Origin: CAZJRB01 sp964547995
GTDB taxonomy: Bacteria > Planctomycetota > Planctomycetia > Pirellulales > Thermoguttaceae
Reading direction: 5' to 3'
Assembly (NCBI GenBank): GCA_964547995.1
Contig: CAZJRB010000075.1
Span: 1 to 36,598 of the forward strand
Length of the DNA: 36,598 bases
The position numbers and the translations under genes are program-made. Positions 29,310 through 36,598 of this stretch are shown here, piece by piece; positions within the stretch are counted from its first letter, which is position 1, and the number at the start of each line of letters is the position of its first letter. Below the pieces are notes generated by a model that saw only the letters and a list, made by a program, of their open reading frames with translations, was not told the origin of the DNA and ran no database searches.

Positions 29310-31244
29310 CTATTGACCGCACGCCGGCTCGCAGCACGAAGGCTTGCAGCACGCCGGCTCGCAACACACAGGCTTGCAGCAGCAAGGCACCGGGCAACAC
29401 ACCTTCACCGGAACCTGCACGCACACCACCTTCGGCACGCATCGCGTGACCGTGCAGGGAACCTGCTTCGGAACCAGCCTGACGCAGTTGATCGTCTGCG
29501 TGCAGCAGACCGGCTTGCAGACGGTGTAGGGCACCATCTTCGTACAGGTTTGCGGCACCATCCGGCAGACCTTGTACGGGACCTGCTTCGTGTGGCACTC
29601 CCTCACGATTCGGCAGACTTTGTAACAGCAGGTCTTCGTCCGCGTTTCGGGCACCATCTTGCAAACGCGGTAAGTGCAGGTTTTCACCCGCTGCTCGGGA
29701 ACCATCCTGCAAACCTTGTAAGTGCGCTCGCACACCCGGTTCTCGCGGACCATCCGGCAGACCTTGTAGCAGCACGTCTTCACCCGCTGCTCGGGCACCA
29801 TCTTGCACACCTTGTAGGTGCAAGTCCGCTGCTCGGGCACCATCTTGCAGACCTTGTAGCAGCACGTCTTCACACGCTGCTCGGGTACCATCTTGCACAC
29901 CTTATAGGTGTACGTCCGGGTCCGCTGCTCGGGCACCATCTTGCAGACCTTGTAGCAGCACGTCTTCACACGCTGCTCGGGTACCATCTTGCACACCTTG
30001 TAGGTGCAGGTTCTCACCCGCTGCTCGGGTACCATCCTGCAGACGGTGTAGGGGATCCGTTTCTCGTGGCATTCCCGGACCATGCGGCAGACCTTGTAGC
30101 AGCAGGTTTTCACCCGCTGCTCGGGTACCATCCTGCAAACCGTATACGGGACCTTCTTTACGCAGGTTTCGCGCACGTACTCGACGCACGGGACTTCCTT
30201 TTCGATGATCTCGGGCACCCAGACACGGCAATGGCGCACCGGATCGCAGGAGGCGGGCCCGCAGCAGTTCGGGGGGGCCTCGCGAGTCTCCCAGTGACCC
30301 GAGCAAACCTTGATCGTACGCGTACAGTGAACCGGCTTGCAGACCGTGTAGCAACAGTCGCGATATCGCGTTTCGTAGACCGGCTTGCAGACCGTGTAGC
30401 AGCATTCCCTGGTCCGGGTTTCCCAGACCGGCTTGCAGACCGTGTAGCGGCACACCCGCTCGCGGGTTTCGTAGACCGGCTTGCAGACCGTGTAGCATAT
30501 CTGCTTGGTCCGCGTTTCCCACACCGGCTTGCAGACCGTGTAGCAGATCTGCTTGGTACGGGTTTCCCAAACGGGTTTGCAGACCGTGTAGCAGCAAGTC
30601 TTGGTACGGGTTTCCCAAACCGGCTTGCAGACCGTGTAACAAATCTGCTTGGTCCGGGTTTCCCAGACCGGCTTGCAGACGGTGTAGCAACGGGTACGGG
30701 TTTCCCAGACCGGCTTGCAGACCGTGTAGCATATCTGCTTGGTCCGGGTTTCCCAGACCGGCTTGCAGACCGTGTAGCAGCATTGCCGGGTTCGGGTTTC
30801 CCAAACCGGCTTGCAGACCGTGTAGCAGCATTGCCTGGTTCGGGTTTCCCAAACCGGCTTGCAGACTGTGTAGCAGCAAGTCTTGGTCCGGGTTTCCCAA
30901 ACGGGTTTACATACCGTGTAGTTGCAGGTCCGCATCCGGGTTTCCCAGACCGGTTTGCACACCGTGTAGGTGCACTGGCGGTATCGGGTTTCCGGCACGT
31001 ACTTCGTGCAAGTCACGGTTTTCGGAACGCACACCCGCTCGTAACACGTCCTGTAACAGGTATGCTGCTGTTGCTCCCAGACAACCTTCCGACAGGTCTT
31101 CATGACCGTGTGGCACTCCATTTCGCAGCAGGCCGGCTTCCAGCAACGGAACCTTGCCGCACCGCAATAGCAGGCGTTGGCCGTGCCGGCTGCAATGGCC
31201 AAGAGCACGGTTGCCGCGAGTGACACACCCAACAACTTTCTCAT
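29310..31244 (-). CDS. YTV-repeat cysteine-rich cell-surface protein
   Basis: 644 aa from Met 31244, which follows AAGGAGG. The signal peptide is LLGVSLAATVLLAIAAGTANA. The mature protein is almost wholly 16-residue repeats. The first block has 14 copies of YTVCKPV(W/Y)ETR; the second has about 13 copies of Y(K/T)VC(R/K)MVPEQR. A non-repeat bridge with Cys pairs lies between them. The C-terminus is a Cys-Cys-Lys/Glu-Pro tail (CCKPVCCEPACC). These match the YTV domain (PF07639) described as planctomycete-specific, thought to form disulfide-linked layers of the cell wall. Two units, one in each block, are 2 residues shorter than the rest. The role is structural and extracytoplasmic. The antisense strand also has a long open frame, which is an artefact of the repeats. 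Confidence 0.93.
   Translation of the reverse strand: MRKLLGVSLAATVLLAIAAGTANACYCGAARFRCWKPACCEMECHTVMKTCRKVVWEQQQHTCYRTCYERVCVPKTVTCTKYVPETRYRQCTYTVCKPVWETRMRTCNYTVCKPVWETRTKTCCYTVCKPVWETRTRQCCYTVCKPVWETRTRQCCYTVCKPVWETRTKQICYTVCKPVWETRTRCYTVCKPVWETRTKQICYTVCKPVWETRTKTCCYTVCKPVWETRTKQICYTVCKPVWETRTKQICYTVCKPVYETRERVCRYTVCKPVWETRTRECCYTVCKPVYETRYRDCCYTVCKPVHCTRTIKVCSGHWETREAPPNCCGPASCDPVRHCRVWVPEIIEKEVPCVEYVRETCVKKVPYTVCRMVPEQRVKTCCYKVCRMVRECHEKRIPYTVCRMVPEQRVRTCTYKVCKMVPEQRVKTCCYKVCKMVPEQRTRTYTYKVCKMVPEQRVKTCCYKVCKMVPEQRTCTYKVCKMVPEQRVKTCCYKVCRMVRENRVCERTYKVCRMVPEQRVKTCTYRVCKMVPETRTKTCCYKVCRIVRECHTKQVPYKVCRMVPQTCTKMVPYTVCKPVCCTQTINCVRLVPKQVPCTVTRCVPKVVCVQVPVKVCCPVPCCCKPVCCEPACCKPSCCEPACGQ
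29520..30990 (-). repeat. Tandem 48-bp repeat arrays in the YTV gene
   Basis: Two blocks of 48-bp units. The YTVCKPV-type block is roughly 30330-30970, and the Y(K/T)VCKMV-type block is roughly 29530-30160. Neighbouring units differ at only a few positions, for example around 30480-30900. One 42-bp unit in each block shows an in-frame 6-bp loss. Copy number is probably variable between strains. Confidence 0.85.
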
Positions 31245-31714
31245 ACTGAGCCTCCTTCGAGCATCACGTGAACGAATAGGGCCTAATGTGTAATAACGGC
31301 GTGTAGTAATGGGGTAAGGCGCTAAGAGTCTAATCGGTTGGCGCAAGTTATGTGCATTAGCTGTATTCGCCTGAATACGCATGCTGTTTATCTAGGCTAC
31401 ACTACGCATACGACGCAGTACGCCAGGAATGGTCCGTGAACGTCAACAAATATCGTCACAGTAGATCGCCGGGATGCAATAGAAGGTTTAGGTAATTTAC
31501 ACAATCTGCGTTATTTACAGGCCCCAGGTCGCCCCAACCGGTTTCAGACCTGTTGCCCCTAGATTCGGCTGGATTGCTGCAACCCATTGTGCCGCTGCGG
31601 AGGATCATCGCGCTTGGAGGCGGAGTGACAGTTGGAGCCGGTTTGCCGGTTCTCGCGGCCGCCAAAGCCCTTGCTCTGGAAATGGCGAGTCCATAAACTA
31701 CACGGCACGCCTGC
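31245..31714. other. 470-bp gap with no supported gene
   Basis: The stretch upstream of the YTV gene and before the tRNA. An AT-richer part (31260-31510) may hold the YTV promoter, but no convincing -35/-10 pair is seen. A frame on the + strand (about 31497-31696) has no start codon of the usual type and ends …AAAKALALEMASP; it resembles no family I recognise. It could be a gene remnant or chance. Confidence 0.4.
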
Positions 31715-31786
31715 TACCCGGTGGTGTAATTGGCAACACAAGGGATTTTGGTTCCCTCGTTCCAGGTTCAAGTCCTGGCCGGGTAG
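31715..31786 (+). tRNA. tRNA-Gln (anticodon TTG)
   Basis: 72 nt with a complete cloverleaf. Acceptor stem 31715-31721 pairs with 31779-31785, with the U1-A72 pair and G73 discriminator typical of tRNA-Gln. D stem GTGT/ACAC, anticodon stem AGGGA/TCCCT around loop TTTTGGT with anticodon TTG at 31748-31750, T stem CCAGG/CCTGG with loop TTCAAGT. The CCA end is not encoded. Decodes CAA (and CAG by wobble). Confidence 0.96.
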
Positions 31787-31829
31787 CCTTCCTGAGTTTC
31801 CATTCCGGCAGAACAGGGTGTCAGGAAGG
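31787..31829. terminator. Hairpin between tRNA-Gln and pseudokinase
   Basis: CCTTCCTGA (31787-31795) pairs with TCAGGAAGG (31821-31829), a 9-bp perfect stem with a 25-nt loop. It starts right after the tRNA and includes the pseudokinase stop codon. A short T-run follows on the + strand. It could serve as a shared 3'-end structure for two convergent units. Confidence 0.45.
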
Positions 31830-33239
31830 TTTGGTGTCCGCTTTGATGAGGCCGCGCGTGAGCTGGACGAGGGTTTGGACAACGGCCTGACACGTGGGAA
31901 AGCGGTCGTCGGGTTTCTTGGCCATCATCTTTTCGCACAGTTTCACCAAGGGCAACGGGGTATCGGGGCGGACGGCTTGGATCCCCTTCACCTCGGCTTG
32001 TTGGCGTTTGCGCAGCTCCTCGGGGGAGAGCCCTTTGGGAAACGGCGGCTTGCCGGTGAGGAAGAAGTACAAGGTGCAACCGAGGGAGTAGACGTCGGTC
32101 CGGCCGTCGACCGCGCCGCCTGCCCTCGTACACTCGGGGGCACGGTAATTGATCGACTTGCCGCCGAGGCCGGGGTGCGCGACTTTCACAAGGTTGCTGC
32201 GATCGACGAGGAGCTTCGAGGGCCGGACTTCCTGGTGGAAGATATTGTTGGCGTGGAGGTGGTGCAGGCCCGTCGCCGCCTGGCAGATGATGTCGGCAGA
32301 GACGGCGAACTTCAGCGGACCCTTCGCACCGACGACTTGCTCGAGGTTGCGCCCCTGCACGTACTCCATGACGAGGTAGTAGTAATCTTCGAATTTGTCG
32401 ACGGTGTATACCTGGACGAGGTTGCGGTGATCGAGTCCGCCGAGCGCGCCGGTTTGGGTAAGGAACCGGTCGAGAAAGGGGTTGTTTTGCACGAGTTCGC
32501 GGGAATAGACCTTGAGGGCAACTTGCCGGTTCATGGTGACGTGGTTGGCCAGAAAAACGACCCCCATAGAGCCTGTGCCGATCACCCGAATCAACTTGTG
32601 CTTGCCCAGCAGCAATTTGGTCCGCCCCTTGAGCAACTGGGTTGCCTGCCACTCGCTGAGCATCTTGGCGTCGAGCAGGCGCTTGGCAAAGACCTTCGGA
32701 TCGTTCCCCATGACTTGGGCGGTGTGAAGCTGCTTGGGATCGAGCAGTTGGCTCTCCTGCAACAGCTTGAGAAAACCGTCGGTGGAGGTGGGGGCCTTGT
32801 CGTCCGGTTGTGCAGCCTTGGGTTGGCCCGTCCGGCTCAGCCCGCCTGCCACAAGCGATTCGAGCACGGCGATGCGCTGCTTGGTCCGCTTCTGTTGCTT
32901 TTGGAGTTCGCCCAGTTCCGTTTCGGGGTCGAGAGGGCCGCGATCCTGAAGGTCCTTCCCGGAGCTGGGGGGGCCTGGCAAGGGGGCCGCAATATCCAAA
33001 ACGGATCCGGATTCACCCTGCTCGTCGAAGATGTCGCCGCCGGCAACCGTGTCCGGCGCGTCGCCTGCGGCGGCCTCGTCCCCCAAGATGCTGAAGTCAA
33101 AGTCGATGTCCTGTTCCTCGGACTCGTCCGATTCGAACCACCCTTTGCCGTCACAGGCAAAGCAGGGCTTGTCGTCGAGCATGCCGGAACCGCGGCAGGT
33201 TTGACATTCGATAAGATTGTTGGGAGTGGTGTCAGCCAT
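31821..33239 (-). CDS. Kinase-fold protein, probable pseudokinase, with DnaJ-like zinc motif
   Basis: 472 aa. Residues 12-34 (CQTCRGSG and CFACDGKG) form half of a DnaJ-type zinc finger. An acidic/Pro-rich linker and a short coiled coil (about 105-130) follow. Residues 150-212 carry the helical module (AKRLLDAKMLSEWQATQLL) that often precedes kinase domains in planctomycetes. The kinase fold is 213-460: glycine loop VIGTGSMGVVFLA and Lys243 in VALKVYS are kept. But the αC Glu is replaced (RFLTQTGAL), HRDxKxxN reads HQEVRPSK (Asp337→Glu, Lys339→Arg, Asn342→Lys), and DFG reads HPG (355-357). Metal binding and catalysis are therefore probably lost. A scaffold or regulatory role is inferred. Confidence 0.88.
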   Translation of the reverse strand: MADTTPNNLIECQTCRGSGMLDDKPCFACDGKGWFESDESEEQDIDFDFSILGDEAAAGDAPDTVAGGDIFDEQGESGSVLDIAAPLPGPPSSGKDLQDRGPLDPETELGELQKQQKRTKQRIAVLESLVAGGLSRTGQPKAAQPDDKAPTSTDGFLKLLQESQLLDPKQLHTAQVMGNDPKVFAKRLLDAKMLSEWQATQLLKGRTKLLLGKHKLIRVIGTGSMGVVFLANHVTMNRQVALKVYSRELVQNNPFLDRFLTQTGALGGLDHRNLVQVYTVDKFEDYYYLVMEYVQGRNLEQVVGAKGPLKFAVSADIICQAATGLHHLHANNIFHQEVRPSKLLVDRSNLVKVAHPGLGGKSINYRAPECTRAGGAVDGRTDVYSLGCTLYFFLTGKPPFPKGLSPEELRKRQQAEVKGIQAVRPDTPLPLVKLCEKMMAKKPDDRFPTCQAVVQTLVQLTRGLIKADTKPS

Positions 33240-33288
33240 GGTGTGTCAATGTAATGTCGTGCCGTCCCACCCGGACTTTTCGTTTATT

Positions 33289-33316
33289 ATTATACCCCAC
33301 CGATTGCGGTGTGCAA
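33289..33316 (-). promoter_or_regulatory. Candidate promoter of the pseudokinase gene
   Basis: On the minus strand: TTGCAC, a 16-bp spacer and a perfect TATAAT, about 50 bp upstream of the start at 33239. Confidence 0.6.
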
Positions 33317-33393
33317 CTGTTGTGTACAGCCGATTGAGGTATGTAACCCCGACTAATTTTTGGGGTGTTTCTGGCCGGGGGTGGCCTCACCGG

Positions 33394-33422
33394 TTGACGC
33401 GGGCCGGGTAAATCGTTAGATT
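33394..33422 (+). promoter_or_regulatory. Candidate promoter of the rpsB-tsf-pyrH-frr operon
   Basis: TTGACG (5 of 6) at 33394-33399, a 17-bp spacer and TAGATT at 33417-33422. The leader to rpsB would be about 125 nt. Near 33500-33520 it contains a small hairpin, CCCAT-CCA-ATGGG, with G-rich flanks, which could take part in S2 feedback control; that is speculative. The rest of the 33240-33552 gap shows only the divergent pseudokinase promoter. Confidence 0.5.
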
Positions 33423-33552
33423 AACGGGTTTGTCATCCTGAACGGTCCGGGATGGCATGTATTGGCTAACCTGACCGAGCCACCTTTTAACGCCGGATAC
33501 CCCATCCAATGGGTGGGGGGTTGCCCGGTGTGCATTGTAGGGGAGTTGTCCG

Positions 33553-34305
33553 TTGCCTGCCGTTTTTGTCAAGGAACTCATTGAATCGGGGGTTCATTTC
33601 GGGCATCGTGCCAGTCGCTGGAACCCGAAAATGCGGCCTTACATCTATGCTCGCCGCAATCTGATCCACATTGTCGATGTCCGCGAGACGATCCGCGGGT
33701 TGCTGCGCGCCCGCAAGTATCTTCAACAAATCGCCTCGGGCGGAAGTCTGGTGCTGTTCGTCGGCACGAAGCGGCAGGCATCGGACACCATCGAACAGCA
33801 GGCGCAACGTTGCGGGATGCCGTTTGTCGGGGATCGCTGGCTGGGGGGCACGTTGACCAACTTCCGCACGATCCGCAGCCGGTTGGGCCGTCTCGAAGAA
33901 CTCGAAACCATGCGCGAAAGCGGTGATATCGAAAGCTATTCCAAGAAGATGCAGTCGGCGCTGAATCGCGAATACCGCAAGATGTTCCGCAATCTCAACG
34001 GTATCCGCTCGATGAACCGCCTGCCCGAGGCCCTCATCGTCGTCGATCCGCGCAAAGAGAAAAACGCCGTGCGCGAGGCACGCAAACTGGGGATCACGAC
34101 GGTCGCGCTGATCGATACCGATTGCGATCCCGACGAGGTCGATTTGCCGATTCCGGGCAACGACGACAGTATCCGCTCGATCGAGTTGATCACGCGGTTT
34201 CTGGCCGACGCCGTCCTGACCGGTAAGGCCGCGTCCGGCGCCGTGAAAAAACAGGAAGCGAAACCAACCGAGGCGCCGCCCGACAGCGAAACCAGCGAAG
34301 AATAA
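33553..34305 (+). CDS. rpsB: 30S ribosomal protein S2
   Basis: 250 aa. Opens VFVKELIESGVHFGHRASRW and continues with PYIYARRNLIHIVDV, VLFVGTKRQA and RWLGGTLTNFRTIRSR, the standard S2 landmarks, ending in an acidic tail. The start is TTG at 33553, chosen because AGGGGAG (33539-33545) lies 7 nt upstream and no ATG precedes the conserved region. It is the first gene of the conserved translation cluster with tsf, pyrH and frr. Confidence 0.97.
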   Translation: MPAVFVKELIESGVHFGHRASRWNPKMRPYIYARRNLIHIVDVRETIRGLLRARKYLQQIASGGSLVLFVGTKRQASDTIEQQAQRCGMPFVGDRWLGGTLTNFRTIRSRLGRLEELETMRESGDIESYSKKMQSALNREYRKMFRNLNGIRSMNRLPEALIVVDPRKEKNAVREARKLGITTVALIDTDCDPDEVDLPIPGNDDSIRSIELITRFLADAVLTGKAASGAVKKQEAKPTEAPPDSETSEE

Positions 34306-34355
34306 ACCAAGCTCATTTGGATCCGAAGGCAGGTTCAGGAACGAGAGGAACTGTC

Positions 34356-35192
34356 ATGGCAGAAGTTACCGTGGCCGACGTGAAGGCGCTCCGCGAGAAA
34401 ACCGGGTTGCCGATGATCGCCTGCAAGAAGGCGATTACGGAGGCAGAAGGCGACCAGGAAAAAGCCATCGAGTTGCTGCGCAAAGCCGGGGAAAAGACGG
34501 CCGCGAAGCAAGCGGGGCGGGCAACGAAAGCCGGACGCATCGCCGTTTTCGCCGACACGGACGCCGGCGCGGGTGCGATCGTCGAATTGCGGTGCGAGAC
34601 GGCCCCGGTCGCCAATAACGAGGAATTCGTCCAGTTAGCCGACGACATCGCCAGGCAACTGGCCGCCGGCCCCGGCGCCGCCACGCCCGACGAACTACTT
34701 GCCCAGCCGTCGCCGGGCAAGGAAGGCACGACGCTGAAAGAGCAGTGGGACGAACTGTACAACCGCATCCGCGAGAACTTCAAGTTCGAGCGTCTGAGGC
34801 GGATCGACGGTGTTTGCGGCGGATACGTCCACCACGACGGCGCGAAGGGGGTGTTGTTGCACTTCGAGGGTGGTGTGCCCGAGTTGGCCAAGGACATTTG
34901 CATGCACATCGTCGCCATGAGGCCGCAGTCCCTTTCCAAAGAGGACCTGGACCCCGAAGCGGTGGCCAAAGAGCGAGAAATCCTCACCGAACAAGCCCGC
35001 CGTGAAGGCAAGCCGGAAAAGATCATCGAGAAGATGGTCGAGGGCCGCCTGCGAGGCTTTTACGCCGAGCGTTGCCTCGTTGAGCAAGTCTTCGTCAAGG
35101 GTGAGGACAAGAAGCAAACCGTGGGCAAGGTCGCCGACAAGGCCGGAATGAAACTGATAGAATTCGTCCGCTGGGAACTCGAAAAGGAGTAG
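34356..35192 (+). CDS. tsf: Elongation factor Ts
   Basis: 278 aa from ATG 34356, after GAGAGGA. The N-terminal UBA-like domain is VADVKALREKTGLPMIACKK, followed by the core dimerisation domains and KGEDKKQTVGKVADKAGMKL at the C-terminus. EF-Ts recycles EF-Tu-GDP to EF-Tu-GTP. The usual TGAGMMDCK motif is altered here to TGLPMIACK. The frame extends upstream 13 codons, but those lack SD support. Spaced 50 bp from rpsB and 5 bp from pyrH. Confidence 0.97.
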   Translation: MAEVTVADVKALREKTGLPMIACKKAITEAEGDQEKAIELLRKAGEKTAAKQAGRATKAGRIAVFADTDAGAGAIVELRCETAPVANNEEFVQLADDIARQLAAGPGAATPDELLAQPSPGKEGTTLKEQWDELYNRIRENFKFERLRRIDGVCGGYVHHDGAKGVLLHFEGGVPELAKDICMHIVAMRPQSLSKEDLDPEAVAKEREILTEQARREGKPEKIIEKMVEGRLRGFYAERCLVEQVFVKGEDKKQTVGKVADKAGMKLIEFVRWELEKE

Positions 35193-35197
35193 CTCCC

Positions 35198-35941
35198 ATG
35201 GCCGGGGAAGCAGCCGCGACCTCGCAGTACAAGCGGGTAATCCTGAAAATTTCGGGCGAAGGTTTCGTGCATCCGGGTGAGCGGGGTATCGCCACCGACG
35301 CCGTTTTGCACCTCGCCGGACAGACCTGCGAAGCCGCCCGGGGCGGCACGGAAATCGCCATCGTCATCGGCGGCGGAAACATCCTCCGCGGGGCACAATT
35401 CACCGCCGGCAACTCGTGCGTGCAAGAGGCGACCGCCCACTACATGGGCATGCTCGCAACCGTGGTCAACGGCCTCGCCTTGCAGGATGCGATCGAGTCG
35501 CTCGGGTGCGAAACCCGGCTGATGACGGCGATTCGCATGGAGGGGGTGGCCGAGACCTACATCCGCCGGCGCGCCACGCGACATCTCGAAAAGGGCCGGA
35601 TCATCATCCTCGCCGCCGGCACCGGCAGCCCTTTCGTCACCACCGACACCGCCGCCGCACAACGCGCGCTCGAGCTGGAAACCGACGTGCTCCTGAAAGC
35701 CACCCGCGTCGACGGCGTCTACAGCGACAATCCCGAAAAAAATCCGCACGCCGTCCTTTACAGCGAATTGACCTACGACGACGTGCTGAAACAGAATCTC
35801 CGCGTGATGGATCACGAGGCAATCACCAAGTGCATGGAATACAAAATGCCGATCCTTGTATTCAACTTTCGCAAGGAAGGAAACATCGAGAAGGCCGTCC
35901 GCGGTGAACGCGTCGGCACGCTGGTGCGATCCGGGGAATAG
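35198..35941 (+). CDS. pyrH: Uridylate kinase (UMP kinase)
   Basis: 247 aa, amino-acid-kinase fold. Markers are VILKISGEGFV, AIVIGGGNILRGAQF, the TTDTAAAQRALEL substrate-binding region and KATRVDGVYSDNPEKNP. It phosphorylates UMP to UDP for pyrimidine nucleotide synthesis. It starts 5 bp after tsf with GGAG in the tsf end, so translation is coupled. It is followed by frr after 28 bp. Confidence 0.97.
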   Translation: MAGEAAATSQYKRVILKISGEGFVHPGERGIATDAVLHLAGQTCEAARGGTEIAIVIGGGNILRGAQFTAGNSCVQEATAHYMGMLATVVNGLALQDAIESLGCETRLMTAIRMEGVAETYIRRRATRHLEKGRIIILAAGTGSPFVTTDTAAAQRALELETDVLLKATRVDGVYSDNPEKNPHAVLYSELTYDDVLKQNLRVMDHEAITKCMEYKMPILVFNFRKEGNIEKAVRGERVGTLVRSGE

Positions 35942-35969
35942 CCCTAAAGCCGAATCCGGGGTCCCGATT

Positions 35970-36530
35970 ATGACAGCAGATGAAATCCTCTTCGATGTCG
36001 AAGAGCGAATGGAAAAGGCAATCGGTCACCTCAAGAGCAACCTGGCGGGTATCCGCACCGGCCGCGCAAACCCCGGCCTGGTCGATTCGTTGAAGGTCGA
36101 GGTCTACGGCTCCCTGACCCCGATCAAACAGGTTGCCGCCGTCGGCGCACCCGAACCTACGCAGATCGTCATCCGCCCCTACGATCCGGGAACGACCAGG
36201 GACATCGAGAAGGCGATTCTTGCAGCCGATCTCGGCTTCAACCCGCAATGCGACGGCCAGGTCATCCGCCTGAACGTCCCGCCCCTTTCCACCGAGGTCC
36301 GCCGCAAGATGGTCGGCCGTGTCAAGGAGCTGGCCGAGGAGGCCAAAATCGCCATCCGGAACATCCGCCGCGACGGCAACAAGGCCGCCGACGCCGCCGA
36401 AAAAGACAAAAAGCTCTCCGAAGACGAACGAGACAAAACCAAGAAGGAAATCCAGGATTTCACCAAGGACTACGAGTCCCGGACCACCGATCTTGCGAAG
36501 GCCCGGGAGAAAGAGGTCCTCGACGAGTAG
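35970..36530 (+). CDS. frr: Ribosome recycling factor
   Basis: 186 aa, the usual length. Markers are EERMEKAIGHLKSNLAGIRT, GRANPGLVDSLKVEVYG, TPIKQVAAV, and NPQCDGQVIRLNVPPLSTE, then the long helix-bundle C-terminus. It splits post-termination ribosomes together with EF-G. ATG 35970 is chosen because the sequence before it in the same frame belongs to pyrH in another frame. It is the last gene in the window; the remaining 68 bp (36531-36598) hold no recognisable gene. Confidence 0.97.
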   Translation: MTADEILFDVEERMEKAIGHLKSNLAGIRTGRANPGLVDSLKVEVYGSLTPIKQVAAVGAPEPTQIVIRPYDPGTTRDIEKAILAADLGFNPQCDGQVIRLNVPPLSTEVRRKMVGRVKELAEEAKIAIRNIRRDGNKAADAAEKDKKLSEDERDKTKKEIQDFTKDYESRTTDLAKAREKEVLDE

Positions 36531-36598
36531 AACCCGCTTTCCCGCACCGGGAACTTTCACCCGCAGCCACGCGTCTTAGAATATGAGCCTGCTGTGAA

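Noticed and set aside
29520..30990. Regular repeats that could suggest a CRISPR array
   Set aside because: Units are tandem without unique spacers, encode protein in frame, and no cas genes are present.
29082..31223. 713-aa + strand open frame with striking repeats (FPDRLADRVA)
   Set aside because: It is the exact antisense of the YTV repeat gene, so its repeats are a reflection of the 48-bp units. The YTV frame has a signal peptide, SD and a known domain.
31559..31882. 107-aa minus-strand frame over the tRNA
   Set aside because: Overlaps tRNA-Gln and the pseudokinase end; the sequence is the usual false translation of a tRNA antisense strand.

Overview
The window looks like a stretch of chromosome from a high-GC planctomycete (Pirellulales/Planctomycetia-like). 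The evidence is a giant Cys-rich YTV-repeat cell-surface protein, a DUF1207 outer-membrane protein, two secreted arylsulfatase-type sulfatases, a Tat-exported Gfo/Idh/MocA oxidoreductase, two Hanks-type kinase-fold proteins and many intergenic palindromic repeats. Most are families that are abundant in, or restricted to, this phylum. The species assignment is inference; no 16S gene is present.

Layout. 1-3 kb: a partial gene end, tsaD, and an S41 C-terminal processing protease. 3-6 kb: a three-part sulfotransferase-like/TPR/O-GlcNAc-transferase-like fusion. 6-7.2 kb: a DUF1207 protein. 7.4-11.4 kb: the glycolate/lactate oxidase operon glcDEF. 11.5-14 kb: a HEAT-like membrane-anchored protein and an active-looking Ser/Thr kinase. 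14.4-18.5 kb: a sugar-uptake cluster with an exported rhamnose-mutarotase-like protein, a FucP-type permease carrying a coiled-coil insert, and an orphan RbsA/MglA-type ABC ATPase. 18.5-21.7 kb: two small genes pushed apart by an inserted sulfatase island that is bounded by an 82-bp direct duplication. 22-26.3 kb: a small membrane protein, a second sulfatase, a two-gene toxin-antitoxin-like module with an MqsA-type antitoxin and a near-consensus promoter, and an exported oxidoreductase. 26.5-29.2 kb: a STAS/HATPase partner-switching pair, a methyltransferase and small proteins. 29.3-31.2 kb: the YTV protein. 31.7 kb: tRNA-Gln(UUG). 31.8-33.2 kb: a probable pseudokinase with a DnaJ-like zinc motif. 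33.5-36.5 kb: the conserved rpsB-tsf-pyrH-frr cluster.

How the genes may work together. The mutarotase, FucP-type permease, ABC ATPase, two sulfatases and exported oxidoreductase suggest capture and degradation of sulfated deoxy-sugar polysaccharides (fucose or rhamnose rich). GlcDEF could oxidise the lactate or glycolate formed from such sugars, but that link is inference. The most unusual items are the FucP permease with a roughly 130-residue periplasmic insert, the sulfatase island with flanking duplication, the pseudokinase with every catalytic motif lost, the sulfotransferase-TPR-OGT fusion, and at least six different palindromic or inverted repeat families lying in, or at the 3' ends of, genes.
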